A stretch of 64,000 nucleotides of DNA from Cercis canadensis (lineage: Eukaryota; Streptophyta; Magnoliopsida; Fabales; Fabaceae), in the NCBI GenBank assembly GCA_003255065.1, contig QAOA01007603.1:377564-441563 (forward strand), in the 5' to 3' direction. A model generated the notes under the pieces. It was not told the DNA's origin. It saw only the letters and a program-made list of their open reading frames with translations, and did not search any database. Made by a program: the position numbers and the translations under genes. Every line of letters begins with the position of its first letter. Position 1 is the stretch's first letter. Positions 36,777 to 49,599 of this stretch are shown piece by piece.

Positions 36777-39700
36777 CTAGTTATCAACTACCTCTATGAG
36801 AGTTGGCTCATAGTCGCTAGGAGCCTCAAATCCATGAAGATTTATCACAGTTGCAGCAACGTTAGCAAGCCCACCGTTTGGAACATCTTTCCGGAATCTA
36901 ACACCAGGTGACAGTCCAGGACCCCCAATTGCAATTGGCACCTTAACAAGCAGAAGAAAAACACGAGAGACTTAGAACTAGAGTTAATATTGTCATCTAT
37001 AGTGGTTATGCAATTGCGTACTAAAAAAAGCCCACACCCAAATGGCTTGGTCAAAGACCACTTTGTTAAGAGGCCTTAAAGAAATGATATCAATATTTAG
37101 ACATTTTGTCTCAGTTATTTAACAAAAAAACCTCGGCTCTAGTTCCCATTAAAAAATCTTTTTTTTGAAAAAAAACCTGTGCTAGAACACCTATAATGAT
37201 TTCTAAGAGATCCCACAACTCATCCATTATCCATGAGCCATCAAAAGCATACCACATTAGTGTGCACATAAATTCATCATCAAAGAATGTAAAGAATTTT
37301 AAAACTTACAGGCTGAAGAGTGTGAGAAGTTAGAATTTGGACATTTCCATTTTTGTCAAGAAGAGGTTTTCCAGATTTATCTCTCTTCACCATGTCCTCT
37401 GCATTTCCGTGATCAGCAGTGACAACATAAATCCCACCCACTTGCTCAATTGCATCAAGGACCATCTGCAGTTACATACATATTAAAGTGAGTAGCTAGC
37501 CATCGCCTCCTCTTTTGGTTTTCTTTTTTATTTTCTGTGTAATCAGAAAAAGTTCATAAAAGTGAATGCAAGGTTGGGCTCCTTTCTCAGGTGAAGGACG
37601 ATGTCCAGCCATCAAAAGACATTTGCCATTTCCCCTCCTTAGGGAAAAGAAAAATGCTAAAGCTATCCGATAAGCAATAAGAAGAAGAAAAAAAAAATCA
37701 TCGTTGGCCATGCCAGGTATTTTTTAATTACGAAAAATTGAAAGATACCATATAGCCTTCTTTTTATTTCGGGTATCTTTGTTCATTGAATCTTAAAGAT
37801 TGCTGCTCAGCTATTTCCAAAATTAACCTTTTATCACTGACCTCCAAAGCATCACTCTTTTCTTCCTTTGCTTTTTTGCCATTAGGTAGGTACAGCTATA
37901 TTTTCTAGCTCGGGATATGAGGGGATAGGGATTCGAACCTAGGACCTCAACCTTTTCAGGAGATCCTTGGACCAGTTGAGCTGTGTGTTTTTTCTTCCTT
38001 TTTTTGTTCATAATAATAATCCTTACATCAACATACGATTCTAAAATTTTTATCTAGAGATCACACAAAAATGAGTTTAAAAAACTGCTCCAGCAAATTT
38101 GGAAAACTATGAGTTCGTACCTTCACAGCATCATCAGCTGCCTTACAAGCCACAATTGTTGCTTCAATGTCACCTGTATGCCCCACCATGTCACTATTTG
38201 GTAGGTTAATACGTACCTATGCAACACATAAAACAACATAGTAAGTGAAATATATTTGGCCTACACCTTGACTCCATATATAACGTCTAGCCATTTAAAT
38301 ACCTGATCAAATTTCTGGCTAAGGATAGCATCCCTTGCCTTTTCTGCAATCTGTAATGCCTTCATTTTCGGTTGGACATTGAATGTAATCCCAGAGTCAC
38401 TAGGAATTTCAATATACTCCTCCATTTGTGGGTTAAAATACCCCGAGCGATTTCCATTCCAGAAGAATGTGACATGACCAAATTTAACAGTCTCACTGTT
38501 CAACAAGAAATTCAAGAGTGATTATTTCTAGATGATGAAGAGGATTGAAGAAAAAATACTATCACCTAAACCCCAACTCAAGAAGCCAGAAAGGTGGTTT
38601 AATAAAAGAAATGTCAATAGCTACTTCCAACTCTCCTCGCCCAAAGTAATTTTTTCATCAACCCAAGTGCTAATGGCTCAAATGGAATACACTTATGTAT
38701 AAGGTTAAGCTAACAAAAAGGAAAAAATGACTCTTCATGCATTACATAGTTTTTTCATCACATCCACCATCAAGAATAGAATGAACATGTAGAAGGACTA
38801 AGAGTCAAACTAAGGATTGAAATGGTGAAAACTCACCTGCAAGCAAAAGTACGGATACCATTATGCACTAAATATTCACCAGAGGTCCTTTCAATCTCTG
38901 GTGGAGCAACAAGATAATGACTTGGAAGCTTCAATTCACCATCATATTCAAGCAGTCCAGCATAGCGAATTTTAGGGTACCGAACTCTATCAAATTTGTC
39001 AAAATTTTCATATTCAAGAGCCTTAGCAATCATAACCATACGGTCTGCCCGGAAGTTGAATGTAACAACGGCATCACCATCAACTATTGGACCTTCAGGC
39101 TTCCCGTTCTCGTCCACAATAACAAAAGGAGGTAGGTACTGGTCATTAGCTTTTGGTTCTGCCCTCAGTTTTTTGACAGCTTCAACAGCACTTGAAAACT
39201 TATAGGGGGCTTCACCGAGAACTTGAGCATCCCATCCTCGTTTCACAACATTCCAATCATTCTGCAACAAGTCCCAAAATCATTGTAAATTAATGTAGCA
39301 TAAGTTAATATACAGATGGAGTTTCAACTGAAAGCACACTTGCTAACAATAACAGCAATTCTATCTATAGTCCAAATTCTACGGGAAAGTGCTTTACACA
39401 TCCCCATTCATGTTGTTTTCCTTTGCCAAACATAAGAGGCCATTGTGGCATTAAAGAAATGAACCTAAATACTTCTGTCAGTAAAAATTGGTTGATGTAT
39501 ATTACTCATGGCCACATGCAGCTGTGGCACTAAGTTTGAAAATAAATGACACAGATTTATTACCACTATGAAAGGATGAATAACCATAAAAGCTATTTTT
39601 GAAGTGAATCAATTGAATGCTTCGTGCCATATCTGATGAAGATACACCATCATAGACCAGAAATTTTTGTAATAGTGAAAAAAGCTACATGCAGAACACA

Positions 39701-42700
39701 AATAACCAATGCAATCAGGCACCATAAACATCCAAGTCCATGATAAGGGCATTTTAATATTGTTTGCAAATCCATTCCAATAATGGAGGTAATGCATCAA
39801 AAGTACAGCTATACTCCAAACTAGGACCAACTAAAGATGCTTGACTTATGCATGCTGAAGATCAACCCCAGACTAGTCATATCCATACCTCATAACGATC
39901 CATTGTCACATACATACGACCTCCACCTGACGCAATCCTTGCATCAACACCTTTCTCCCGTAATTTTGTGAGATCGTTTTCAAGAGTTTCCACAAATCCT
40001 ACACTTGAACCATCCAAAACATCACGGCCATCTGTGAGAATATGGACACGGATTCTTTTAGCACCACGCTCACCAGCCCCTTTAAGCAACAACTGTACAA
40101 CATAACAGTCAATATTGAAAGAATCAATTTGGAATGGTGAAGGAACAAAAGTGCAAACCTAAAAGACTCACCTGCAACTGATCAAGTCGAGAGTGAACTC
40201 CACCATCACTTAGTAACCCAATGAGATGCAGCGTGCCAGTTTCAAAACTTTCTTTTATGTATTTGAAACCTTCACCTTCAAAAATTTTTCCAGAGGCTAG
40301 CGCAAGGTCAACAAGCTTTGCACTACAATCACAGACCAAGATATCCCATTTTTCAGTTGATGCACCACAAATTACTTCAGGTGAAGCGGAAGAATTGATT
40401 AAAAACAAGAAAACTAAATGAAAAAGACTGAATAGCGCATTTAATAGGCGAGACAATAACATTTTAGGGTCTGCTTGGTTTGGCTGTTTACTGTTTTCAT
40501 TTTTATTGAAAATGAAAATAAACTTAAAAATACGTTTGGTTGAGTATAAATGAAAATGTTTTCATTGAAAACATTGGAAATATTTCCAAAAATTGGTAAA
40601 AAACTAGAAACGTCTTTTAGACGTTTTCACTGTTTTCTGACAAAGACCGGTGGCATACTTGTAATTTATGTGACTAAATTTCTATTTCTTCTACATGCAA
40701 ATGCTTCTCTACTGTCATCTACGACCTACACCCTTCATCTACTCAATTCTCCCACATGTTGTCTGAAGAATAAAGGAGACAAAGGATTGCCCAGAAGTAA
40801 GGAGACAAAGGATTAACCATTGGTGATGGTTCAAAGAAAGTACCAAAGCCACCAGCTTTTAACCCTTGGTTTCTTGATGGGGTGGAACCCCCAATACGCA
40901 TTCCTTTTACAAAGGAAATGGAAATTGCTGATGGGTTCAATTCAGAAGTGCCAAAACAGAGGATATTTTACTTTTCAAAGGATTGGTGTTAGACCCAGAA
41001 TGCGGAACCCACTATTGCCAGAGAACTATTTTGGAAATGCAGTTATGGTTAGCACTATAACCATGAAAGCAGGGGAATTGGTGAAGGGTGGGATTGGGAA
41101 TGCTGCTTTGGAGATGAACAAGATGATTGCTTCACACACTAAATCTGAAATTCCATCTGCTCCCTTTCTCCCTGCTTTGGTCTCTCTGTTTCTATTCCTC
41201 TTGTTTTGTCTATTTTCTTTTTCTGTCTCTCTGTTATTTCTCTCTATCGTTTCCTTTCTCTATGTCTCTCTATTCTTTCTCTCTATCGTTTCCAACCCTG
41301 GCGTGTCACTTGAGAAGCTAGTCACCGGAAAAGAAAGAAGGAACAAACAAGGATGTGAAGCCGAGTGAGAAAGCTAGATAGGGATGGAGAGGGAGGAGGG
41401 GATGTGGTTTGAGAATGGAAATAGAAAATTTTCAGCAAACATATTTTTTAAAAATGAAAATTTAAAAATGAAAACATATTTCAAGAAATGAAAATAGGAA
41501 ATGAAAATATGAAATCTAAAACAAACAGGCCCTTAATATTTCAAAACAGACAGTAGTCAGTACATGACAATAGATTCTAAGATACCAATTACAAAATGCA
41601 GTAAAACAAAGATACAAGACACAAAAGACAATAAGACCTTGGGAAAAGTGAAATATAATAAGAAAAATATGTTTATAGATTATCATACTGGATCTTGAAG
41701 CTAGAGAATGAGGGACATATATAAACATTGTAAATCTAACAACAACTGTAAGATAATTCAGGAAGTAGTGCTATAAATAGTGAGAACTAATCCCACATAA
41801 AACCAATTATTTTGGCCATGACATAAAAGAATAGCAGGCACAGCAATTCATCCAAGGGTAGATTCCCAAACTACCAAACAACTTTACATTACATATTATT
41901 TAGTGCTTATCTGTCTAAAAGTCAGAAGATCAAAGGGGTAATAGGACGACCTTTAAAAAGATTTCTCTTCTTGCATGTCCCCACTAATCTATTGGTGTAG
42001 TTGCAAGATCTCTTGATCTTTTGATTTCACCATGTTACCCCCTATTCTATTAGTATAGTTGCACTGTACCCAACCATTTAAATCCGGGGCTAACTCTAAT
42101 TATGGGGCCTAAGTTTTGATATTTGTGCACAACATCTCATGATATGTGAGATCAGAGCAGGAGCAATGTGTGAATTTTGTTTGATTACATAAAAAATGTC
42201 TGAAAATTCAGCCCAATATATAATGGCTGAAAATATTAGAGTACTAGACTGGCGTCTACTCTTCGCAACTTGAGTTTTTGCTGAATTTTTCTGATTGTGT
42301 CAAATTTTGGATTATTTTGGTATGGATAATGTGTTCAAGGATTAGGGGAGGCATTACAACTACATTGCTTTTATTGTATGATATAGTCGTTTCTGCTAAA
42401 TAGTGAGGATGGTCTAGTTTTACCCTTGAGCATATATGCGCCCAGCACCAAGTGCGTTGTGACCAACTTCACTATTGCCCATGTCATCTTCTGTTGGAAG
42501 GCCTACTGCGGTACCATGAGCCTTGACCAATCTCCATTTGTCAGGGGCACCCTATACATCAAAATAAACAATAATAATTTAATTTAATAAAGAAATGAAA
42601 GAGGAACTCTCTCTCTCAGGGGGTGAAGGGAAGACCTCACACAGAATATAAGACAAGGAAAAAAAAAAGAGAACTCCAATTCATTTGAATAGAATGAAAA

Positions 42701-43061
42701 AATCAATCAAGTGAGATGTTTTGAAAAAACTTAAAACATCAGTAGTAAGTAACAATAAAAAAATAAAACAAAACAATAATGGATCGAGTATAAGGTCTCA
42801 AAGAGTAGAGGCCAAAGAAAAGGCGATCTAGAAAATGGCAAAAAAAGCAGATCGGATCGGAGTGAAGAAAAGCACAGGGTAGAGCGAATCTATGAGTACC
42901 TGTTTGAGGGAATCCATAGCGGGTGTCTCAGCTTTATGGATGCAGTTGTATTCATTGGGGTTGGCCTCGCCCCATCCATCCAAAACCACTACAGCCACCG
43001 TCTTACCCTTTGGAAGCTTTCGGTGGTCTGGCAATTTCCATGAGACACCTGAGCTCGCCAT
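36777..43061 (-). CDS. PGM: 2,3-bisphosphoglycerate-independent phosphoglycerate mutase
   Basis: Nine exons on the minus strand: 42900-43061, 42424-42551, 40172-40322, 39889-40092, 38837-39261, 38303-38495, 38121-38216, 37310-37465 and 36777-36941. They add up to 1,680 bases, 559 aa, the plant iPGAM length. It interconverts 3- and 2-phosphoglycerate in cytosolic glycolysis through a phosphoserine with two Mn/Zn ions. Visible active-site parts are VVVLDGWGE (metal Asp28), [15 protein letters not shown] (nucleophile Ser81), [34 protein letters not shown] and [11 protein letters not shown] (Asp471, His472). There is no transit peptide. The 5' leader seems to contain an intron (donor near 43198). 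Intron 2 is 2.1 kb and holds a transposon at 40467-41532; intron 7 holds a SINE. The coding frame is intact. Confidence 0.96.
37870..37989 (-). mobile_element. tRNA-derived SINE in iPGAM intron 7
   Basis: On the minus strand the head reads cacagctcaactggtcc, like an RNA polymerase III A box, and about 35 bases further comes aggttcgaatccc, a B box. The 3' part is A-rich (aaaaaagcaaagg). The insertion is bracketed by ttttcttccttt on both sides (37858-37869 and 37990-38001), a 12-base target duplication. At about 120 bp it is a short plant SINE. It has the same orientation as the host gene. Confidence 0.75.
40467..41532. mobile_element. Harbinger-like non-autonomous element in iPGAM intron 2
   Basis: The ends are inverted: gggtctgcttggtttggctg at the left and the complement of gggcctgtttgttttagatt at the right. 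Both are flanked by TTA (40464-40466 and 41533-41535), the target-site type of PIF/Harbinger elements. Subterminal parts are rich in gaaaatgaaaa and its complement. The 1,066-bp element has no transposase but carries a gene fragment (next entry). hAT elements with similar ends exist but would make 8-bp duplications, which I do not see. Confidence 0.65.
40802..41152 (+). pseudogene. Captured fragment of a BAHD acyltransferase gene
   Basis: One frame reads [20 protein letters not shown], then [19 protein letters not shown] and [11 protein letters not shown] before a stop near 40990. Another frame reads [21 protein letters not shown], then [20 protein letters not shown] and KMIASHTKS. These are two conserved mid-protein blocks of BAHD acyl-CoA transferases (shikimate/quinate hydroxycinnamoyl transferase type), brought together by an internal deletion. 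The HxxxD and DFGWG motifs are absent. It is opposite in strand to iPGAM and lies wholly inside the Harbinger-like element, so it was probably captured by it. Confidence 0.7.
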
Positions 43062-45112
43062 ATCTTTTTTTTCTTTCTGCTACCTACGTTTCTCTGGCAA
43101 AATGAAATGGGATTGGATTGGCAACAAATCAACAAAAACAAAATCCCAAAACTATCACAGATCAGAGCGAATAGGGAAAGTAGACTACAAATACATACCT
43201 TTCTTTGTTCTGTCGAGGACAAAAGACAAATGTCACGACCACACCACAAGAAAGACTGGAAGGTGAATAAAAACAACAGCAGCAAACGGGAAATCTAAAA
43301 AGTGCAACTGCAAGTTGCAACCCTTTGACGCTCTTTTTATAAATGCTGCTAGAAGCGTTAATACGTGTTCACAGGTCTCCTATTCGATTCTAATTCTGTG
43401 CACCTAACCCAACCGCACCCACTGATTTAAAAGCATCTCATGCCGTCTGAGTTTTACCAGATTTAGGGTACGATTGGGCTTGGCGTGGGCAAAAGCATCA
43501 CATTCCACGCCTCTCCAGTCCCTTCTCCCCTTTCTTTACTTTTCTTTTAAAAAAATTATATTTTCAAGTTTTAATAGTTGAAAAAAAACAAAAATTTTAA
43601 AAAGATAAAAATATCTTTTAAATTATATAATTATTATATTTATATACCATAATTATTATATACAAAAAATATAATTATTAATTTTTTATTATTTTTATTA
43701 TTTTTTTAAATTCAACATTCATAAGTCTTAAAGATAATATTAGTATTACTTAGTTACAAATGGTTTGATATATAATTATTAATTTAATATGTGATTATCA
43801 TTCTCAAATATAAATATAATTTACATATATATGAATAGAAAAAATACATATTATTAATAAAATATTTTAATAATTTCACATGAGGTCACAAGCATCTCTT
43901 AAAAATTATATATGTCTCTAAAACTTTTTGAATTTTTTTTAAGTGTTAAAATTTGAGAGTAATTGTCTATACCTTTTATATATATAACAATTTAACGGTA
44001 TTTAAAAAGCATATTATGCTCTTGTAAAAAAAACAAGAGAAAACCATGATTTTGACCATAAAATATTATTATTTTTAGACAAAATTGCACAAATGACTAG
44101 GCACCACACATATTTATTTATTTCCTTTTTGTCACTCACCATTTTTTTTGAGGGAGTCACTCACCATTTTTAATAGTTTAATTTCAGAAAAAAAATATAA
44201 CAAAATATCTTAGGCTATTATTATTTGACAAGGCACATGAAATTGACTCCGAGTGCCGTTTTGATCCAGCATATGGCCATAATATATCAAATATAATTTT
44301 CATAAAAAAAATCTTAATATCAATTTATGTCTAGATAAATAATTAATTAAAAATTTAGACAAAAATAAAATGGATAGCCAAAATTCAAGCAACAAAACTA
44401 GAAAAATAAAATAAAAAAATTAGCGTGGCCATGAAAGAATATTCCGGATATCCTTTCCCCAACTTTTATACTTTTGTTTTTGGAGAAACCTTAGTCCCAC
44501 GCCTTTTAACTTGTGCTGTACCCGTGCATCACGTCAATTATTTTTGTTTATTAAATTAACAATATAAAATAGAATTCCTATACACTCTAAAAATTTATAA
44601 ACAATATAAAAGATTTTATGGGGATTTTATGATACTACACGAGTATGTCATACTACACTGACGTGTCAAGCATACGTAATTTTAATATTTTATTGAATAT
44701 AAATATATTTTATTTTATTTTTTAAAATAAATTTAAAAACAGTTAATTTATACATGTATCATTCTCATATTGGCTAATCTCATATAATATGACATAATAC
44801 ATAAATATGAAAAGTATCTAAGAAACCTCCAAGATTTTAATATAACAAACATTTATCTTCAAAGATTATTCCATGGTATTCACATAAAAAAAAAAGAAGA
44901 TTATACCATAGTGTTGTAGTCAAAATTCATAGTAATAATTTTTGAAGGATACTATTTTTTTTCTTATATAATAATAGTATACTATTTGAAGAATTGTTTT
45001 ATACGGCATGGACAACAATATATAATACTAATATTTTGAGATGAAGCTTTGAATCAATCTATTTTTTATTTAGAATTATAAATCCGCCATAGTTTTTTTT
45101 TTTTTTTTTTTG
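43062..45112. other. iPGAM 5' region and AT-rich intergenic DNA
   Basis: 43062 to about 43330 holds the leader of iPGAM, with a probable 5'-UTR intron between about 43080 and 43198. The remainder is AT-rich with no gene, ending in a T homopolymer at the assembly gap. Confidence 0.5.
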
Positions 45113-45628
45113 NNNNNNNNNNNNNNNNNNNNNNNNNNNNNNNNNNNNNNNNNNNNNNNNNNNNNNNNNNNNNNNNNNNNNNNNNNNNNNNNNNNNNNNN
45201 NNNNNNNNNNNNNNNNNNNNNNNNNNNNNNNNNNNNNNNNNNNNNNNNNNNNNNNNNNNNNNNNNNNNNNNNNNNNNNNNNNNNNNNNNNNNNNNNNNNN
45301 NNNNNNNNNNNNNNNNNNNNNNNNNNNNNNNNNNNNNNNNNNNNNNNNNNNNNNNNNNNNNNNNNNNNNNNNNNNNNNNNNNNNNNNNNNNNNNNNNNNN
45401 NNNNNNNNNNNNNNNNNNNNNNNNNNNNNNNNNNNNNNNNNNNNNNNNNNNNNNNNNNNNNNNNNNNNNNNNNNNNNNNNNNNNNNNNNNNNNNNNNNNN
45501 NNNNNNNNNNNNNNNNNNNNNNNNNNNNNNNNNNNNNNNNNNNNNNNNNNNNNNNNNNNNNNNNNNNNNNNNNNNNNNNNNNNNNNNNNNNNNNNNNNNN
45601 NNNNNNNNNNNNNNNNNNNNNNNNNNNN
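45113..45628. other. Assembly gap (516 N)
   Basis: A run of N flanked on both sides by T homopolymers of about 20 bases (45092-45111 and 45629-45649). The homopolymer probably stopped the assembly. The real length is unknown. Confidence 0.97.
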
Positions 45629-47183
45629 TTTTTTTTTTTTTTTTTTTTTGGAACCATAGTTGATTATAAAGGTAGTTATATCAATTAAAGAATAGCACTT
45701 GGATAGTTTAAAAATATTTTAAAGAATCAAAAAAAGAATTATATGAACCAAAATATTATTAAGAATCAAAATCATAATTTCCAATTTCAACAATACAGGA
45801 ATATGTACCAATACATAGAGCTTTTCCTGGTAACTAATTTCCAATTTAAATTCAAAAAATTATCTTACTTAAATAACGACCCATTTTTTGCTTTAGGCTT
45901 ATAATAATAAGTGTTTATGCAATGTCAAACTTAATAAAGTCTTATGCCTGTGCATTGCATAGTGAAAATTATTTTTGAGAATTTAAATCAAATTGTGGTA
46001 AGAAATTAGACTTACATTTAAATCTTCCAAAAAAGACAGTCAACAATTCATAATTGTTAAAATAAATTATAATGTGAACCTAATATATGGATTTAAACAT
46101 CGGTAAAAGTAAAATTACATGTATAAGCATTTCATATATAGTCATCTTCATCATGCGCATCTCTTATTTCTGCAGTAGGAGTTTGGGTTTGCAAATGAAA
46201 GCCGTCATCCACTTCTGTTCTCAGCTAGCATTAGGTTACCAATTTAGGTTAGTTTCTACTTCTGTTTGATAGAATAATAATAATAATAATAATAATATTC
46301 GGTAAACAATCTCTTAAAATTGAATATATTATTTTAGAATTAACATATTACTATAAGAAAAAATAAGTCCCCCGTTAACATGCCATAAGACATACCAAAC
46401 CTTTTAAGAAATAAAGGTTCAAAGTTCAAACTGCACCTGCATTTGCAAGACACTGGTACTATGTGACAGCACCTCCTACTTAGACTAACTAATCATGTGG
46501 TAGGGGATAGCTCTCTTATTGACTAAAACCCAATTTAAAAGAAGTTTAATTCTTCTAAATAAATATACCGAACCACGTTACTATTTAATTACCCACAATC
46601 TTTATAGCACCACGAGGTGACCTTTTAAAAAAAGAAACAACTGTTGTAAAACATGAGGATTGAAACCCTGTAGCAACAATAGCAAATAGCTCCTGTATGA
46701 ATATAAAATTTTGTACCAAAGAGCATGACAAATAACAACATAGTTTGGAGGAAATGTCTTACATCCTCCTAGTTAATAAAACAAACTAATGGAAATAATG
46801 TTCGTAAGAATCACCTTTAACACATAACCAAGCAACACACCAAGAATCTCTGAAAGCAATGCAAAGCGAAAAGGATAAATAGATATCATAAAATGAAGAT
46901 ATTCTGTGCTTACCTGCCTCCATTCAAGACTCAATATTTCAGAAATGTTTGAACAAACCAATTTTTTGGCACAACAGGATATAAGCTAAAATACTTGATC
47001 ATCATAACATTATATACAATATTTTATATCTCAAAAAAATACATGAAACAAAACTAATTTCCTCCTAGAGCATATCAGCATTGCAATAATGAATTTGATC
47101 ACTCCCTTTCACTTAAAGCTATGCATAACAGAGAAATTATTTCTTCCATCAACTTCTGTGTGCTAAAAGTTAATTAATGTAGG
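45629..47183. other. AT-rich intergenic DNA with a TAA microsatellite
   Basis: A (TAA)n run is at 46274-46296. No coding region, RNA gene or clear transposon is recognised in the rest. Confidence 0.5.
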
Positions 47184-47371
47184 CAGTGACAGATTTACAG
47201 GGGGGCCAGCAGGGGCACCCTTCCAAATTCTTTTGATTTTTTTACTAAAATTCTTAAGAATAAAAATTTTGAGATTCTCACATTTTTTTAGTTTAGCCCC
47301 CCACTCTCATAGTTTGCTCCCCCCCCCCCCCCCAAAAAAAAAAAATTGAGTTGTTTCTAGATTTGCCACTG
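47184..47371. mobile_element. Possible hAT-type MITE
   Basis: The left end cagtgacagatttacagg and the right end, read in complement as cagtggcaaatctagaaac, are imperfect inverted repeats of the CAGTGGCGGATCTA type common in plant hAT MITEs. The interior has a C homopolymer followed by A. I see no matching 8-bp target duplication, so the call is tentative. Confidence 0.4.
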
Positions 47372-47843
47372 AAGGCTGAACAGAAGAAAATAAAATAGAG
47401 AGGAGGCAGAAAAATAGTGTATCAAGAAAAAAGAGAAGAGATGAAAACTAAACCACCAAATCAGTGAGACATGTAGTTCTTTTAGCTTCAAACGGATATA
47501 TAAGTTAGATTAATGATTAATATTTATAATATGTTACTGTCGATGACCGGTTCTGAGCAACCTGCAGGAGGGAGAAGTACGGTCAAGGAAGGCCGGAGCC
47601 GGAGCTCCGGTGCCACCTCCGACGCTCAAGTTAGCAAGGTGAGCCAAGGGCAGTGAGGAAAACTCCAGAGAAAAAAGAGGGCTCCGAGCGTGAGAGAGAG
47701 CTCTGAAGATATTATTTAGGAGATGCATACCTTAGCAGGGGTATATTGGTTTTCTTACTATAGCAATGGGTAATGAATATTTTGGGTATTAACAGTTACT
47801 ATCATTAGTCTCTAGATTCTCCACTGAATGTAGTCTACTTTCA
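47372..47843. other. Intergenic, with GC-rich stretch 47535-47700
   Basis: The GC content rises sharply at 47535-47700 against an AT-rich background (accggttctgagcaacctg, gccggagccggagctccgg). It looks like exonic or leader sequence, but I recognise no protein and no splice frame. The nature is unknown. Confidence 0.3.
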
Positions 47844-48625
47844 TTTAGACCAAGAGTAAAAGGTTACTTTGGTACTTTGAAAGATGCATCCAGAATCACT
47901 TAGGTACTTGGAAGATTTTTTGTATCATATAGGTCCCTTAATATTCATTCCATCCATCACCTAGGTCCACCGTTAGGGTCCCATTTGAGAAACTTAATAG
48001 ATTTAAACATGTGAATAGTTTAGTGCTGACTTGGATAGTTAAATATTGACGTGGCATGTAAGAGCTGGTATTCTACTAAAACGAAGCTGTTTTAGAGCTG
48101 AAGATTACAAAAAAAAAAAAAAAAAAAAAAAANAAAAAAAAAAAAAAAGAGAGAAAGGAAAAACCCACCTCCTACTACCGGAATATGTCTCATCTTATTG
48201 AAAAATGGTTAGAAGACCAACTTCACTCCGTGATGTAGAGGCATAGAACCCCTGAGCTTTTCCCACTAATTTTGAGTAAAACTAGAATTGCAAATAGCTC
48301 ATGAACAAACATATCGAGGCAGTAAGCGGTCCCTCGCTCTCGGCCTCTCGCATCTCACATGGTCACACTGGCACAGGCACACAGTGCCACTGCCACCAAT
48401 GTATCTCTGTTTGTCTCTCTCTCGCCCTAGGACCTATGTCAGAGAAATCTCCAATTCTTTAGGATTTTGGCTTGGGATTCTTGGTTGTTTCTTGTTTGGC
48501 CTCTGGTGGTAGTTTACTGGTGGGAGTGAATCACTGACAGCGACTTGCCAATGGTGTTGCGCAAGATGTTTCTTGATTGTTGTTCCGGTGAAACCATTTT
48601 TGAGCTCACTTTGAGTCCTGATATT

Positions 48626-49087
48626 TGTTAGAAATAGTATCAAGGAAACAATAAAATAGTTAGTTTTGAAGCGTGAATAATTACATTATCTTGAGTGTAA
48701 TATCACTTCTCTACAAAAACAAGTTACCCTAGAATACAACAAAGCTCTAAAAAAACTCTTAATGGAAAATATGAATCTTAATTCATTTGAAACTTCCTTT
48801 TTATAGACTTGAAAAGACACTTATAAAAAAAATTGTTTGGTTAGTTATGAACAAACACAACTGTTTTTTTGGGAATAGACACAATTGTCTGTTGGGAACA
48901 GACATTAATCAAACAGTTACAATTGTTTGATTTAATAAAACTTTTTAAAATAAATAACTGACATCTAAATTGGGTCAAACTAACTTGAACTGTGTTCTTT
49001 GTTTGCCTTTTATAAAGCCTTATCCTTACATTGTTTTATCCAATGTGGAACTTGGTTCCACAACTCAAGTTTACAAACTATTCAACA
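48626..49087 (-). repeat. 3' LTR of the copia element
   Basis: 462 bases, beginning tgttagaaatag and ending attcaaca on the plus strand. It aligns over its whole length with 57842-58304, with many scattered differences (roughly one in ten bases by eye). The insertion is therefore old. Confidence 0.9.
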
Positions 49088-49599
49088 TTCAAACCTATTA
49101 GTTTGTAAATTAAATCATTCACAATAAATATGATGCATATAAGAAGATATCTCACAAATTTAAACCTTTAAATTAGTGTAAATATCTAAGGATGCTAATG
49201 ACGTACTTGGTGTGCGAAGATTAAACCAAGACTTCTTGCTGTTAGGATGGAAAATATCACACACATCATATTTATAAAATTCTCCAAAGAGGTTTTAATA
49301 GCCCTAGCACTATTTAAATGGTCATGTGTCAAGCAATTCCATTTTGTGTGAATATTTTCAAAGTTAAAACTCATTAAACCTTTTGTTGAAGTGACATCAC
49401 TTCATATTCACATAGGTGGAGTTCATTCCATTGTCCTTGTTACAATAGACAATTTTTTATAACTCCATTAAGAGCTAAGTTCATAATCTCAACGTAACAA
49501 CAAACATTAACCTCATATTTTGTATGAGACTCTTCTTAATTAGTGCTGGAATAGATACTTATCAATGAATTATTGTTACCCATTAAACTTTAGTAATTA

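Noticed and set aside
37920..37990. tRNA gene
   Set aside because: A and B boxes are present but no cloverleaf can be formed, and the unit has an A-rich tail and flanking duplications, so it is a SINE.
45076..45688. Long frames on both strands through the N run
   Set aside because: They consist only of unknown bases and homopolymer.
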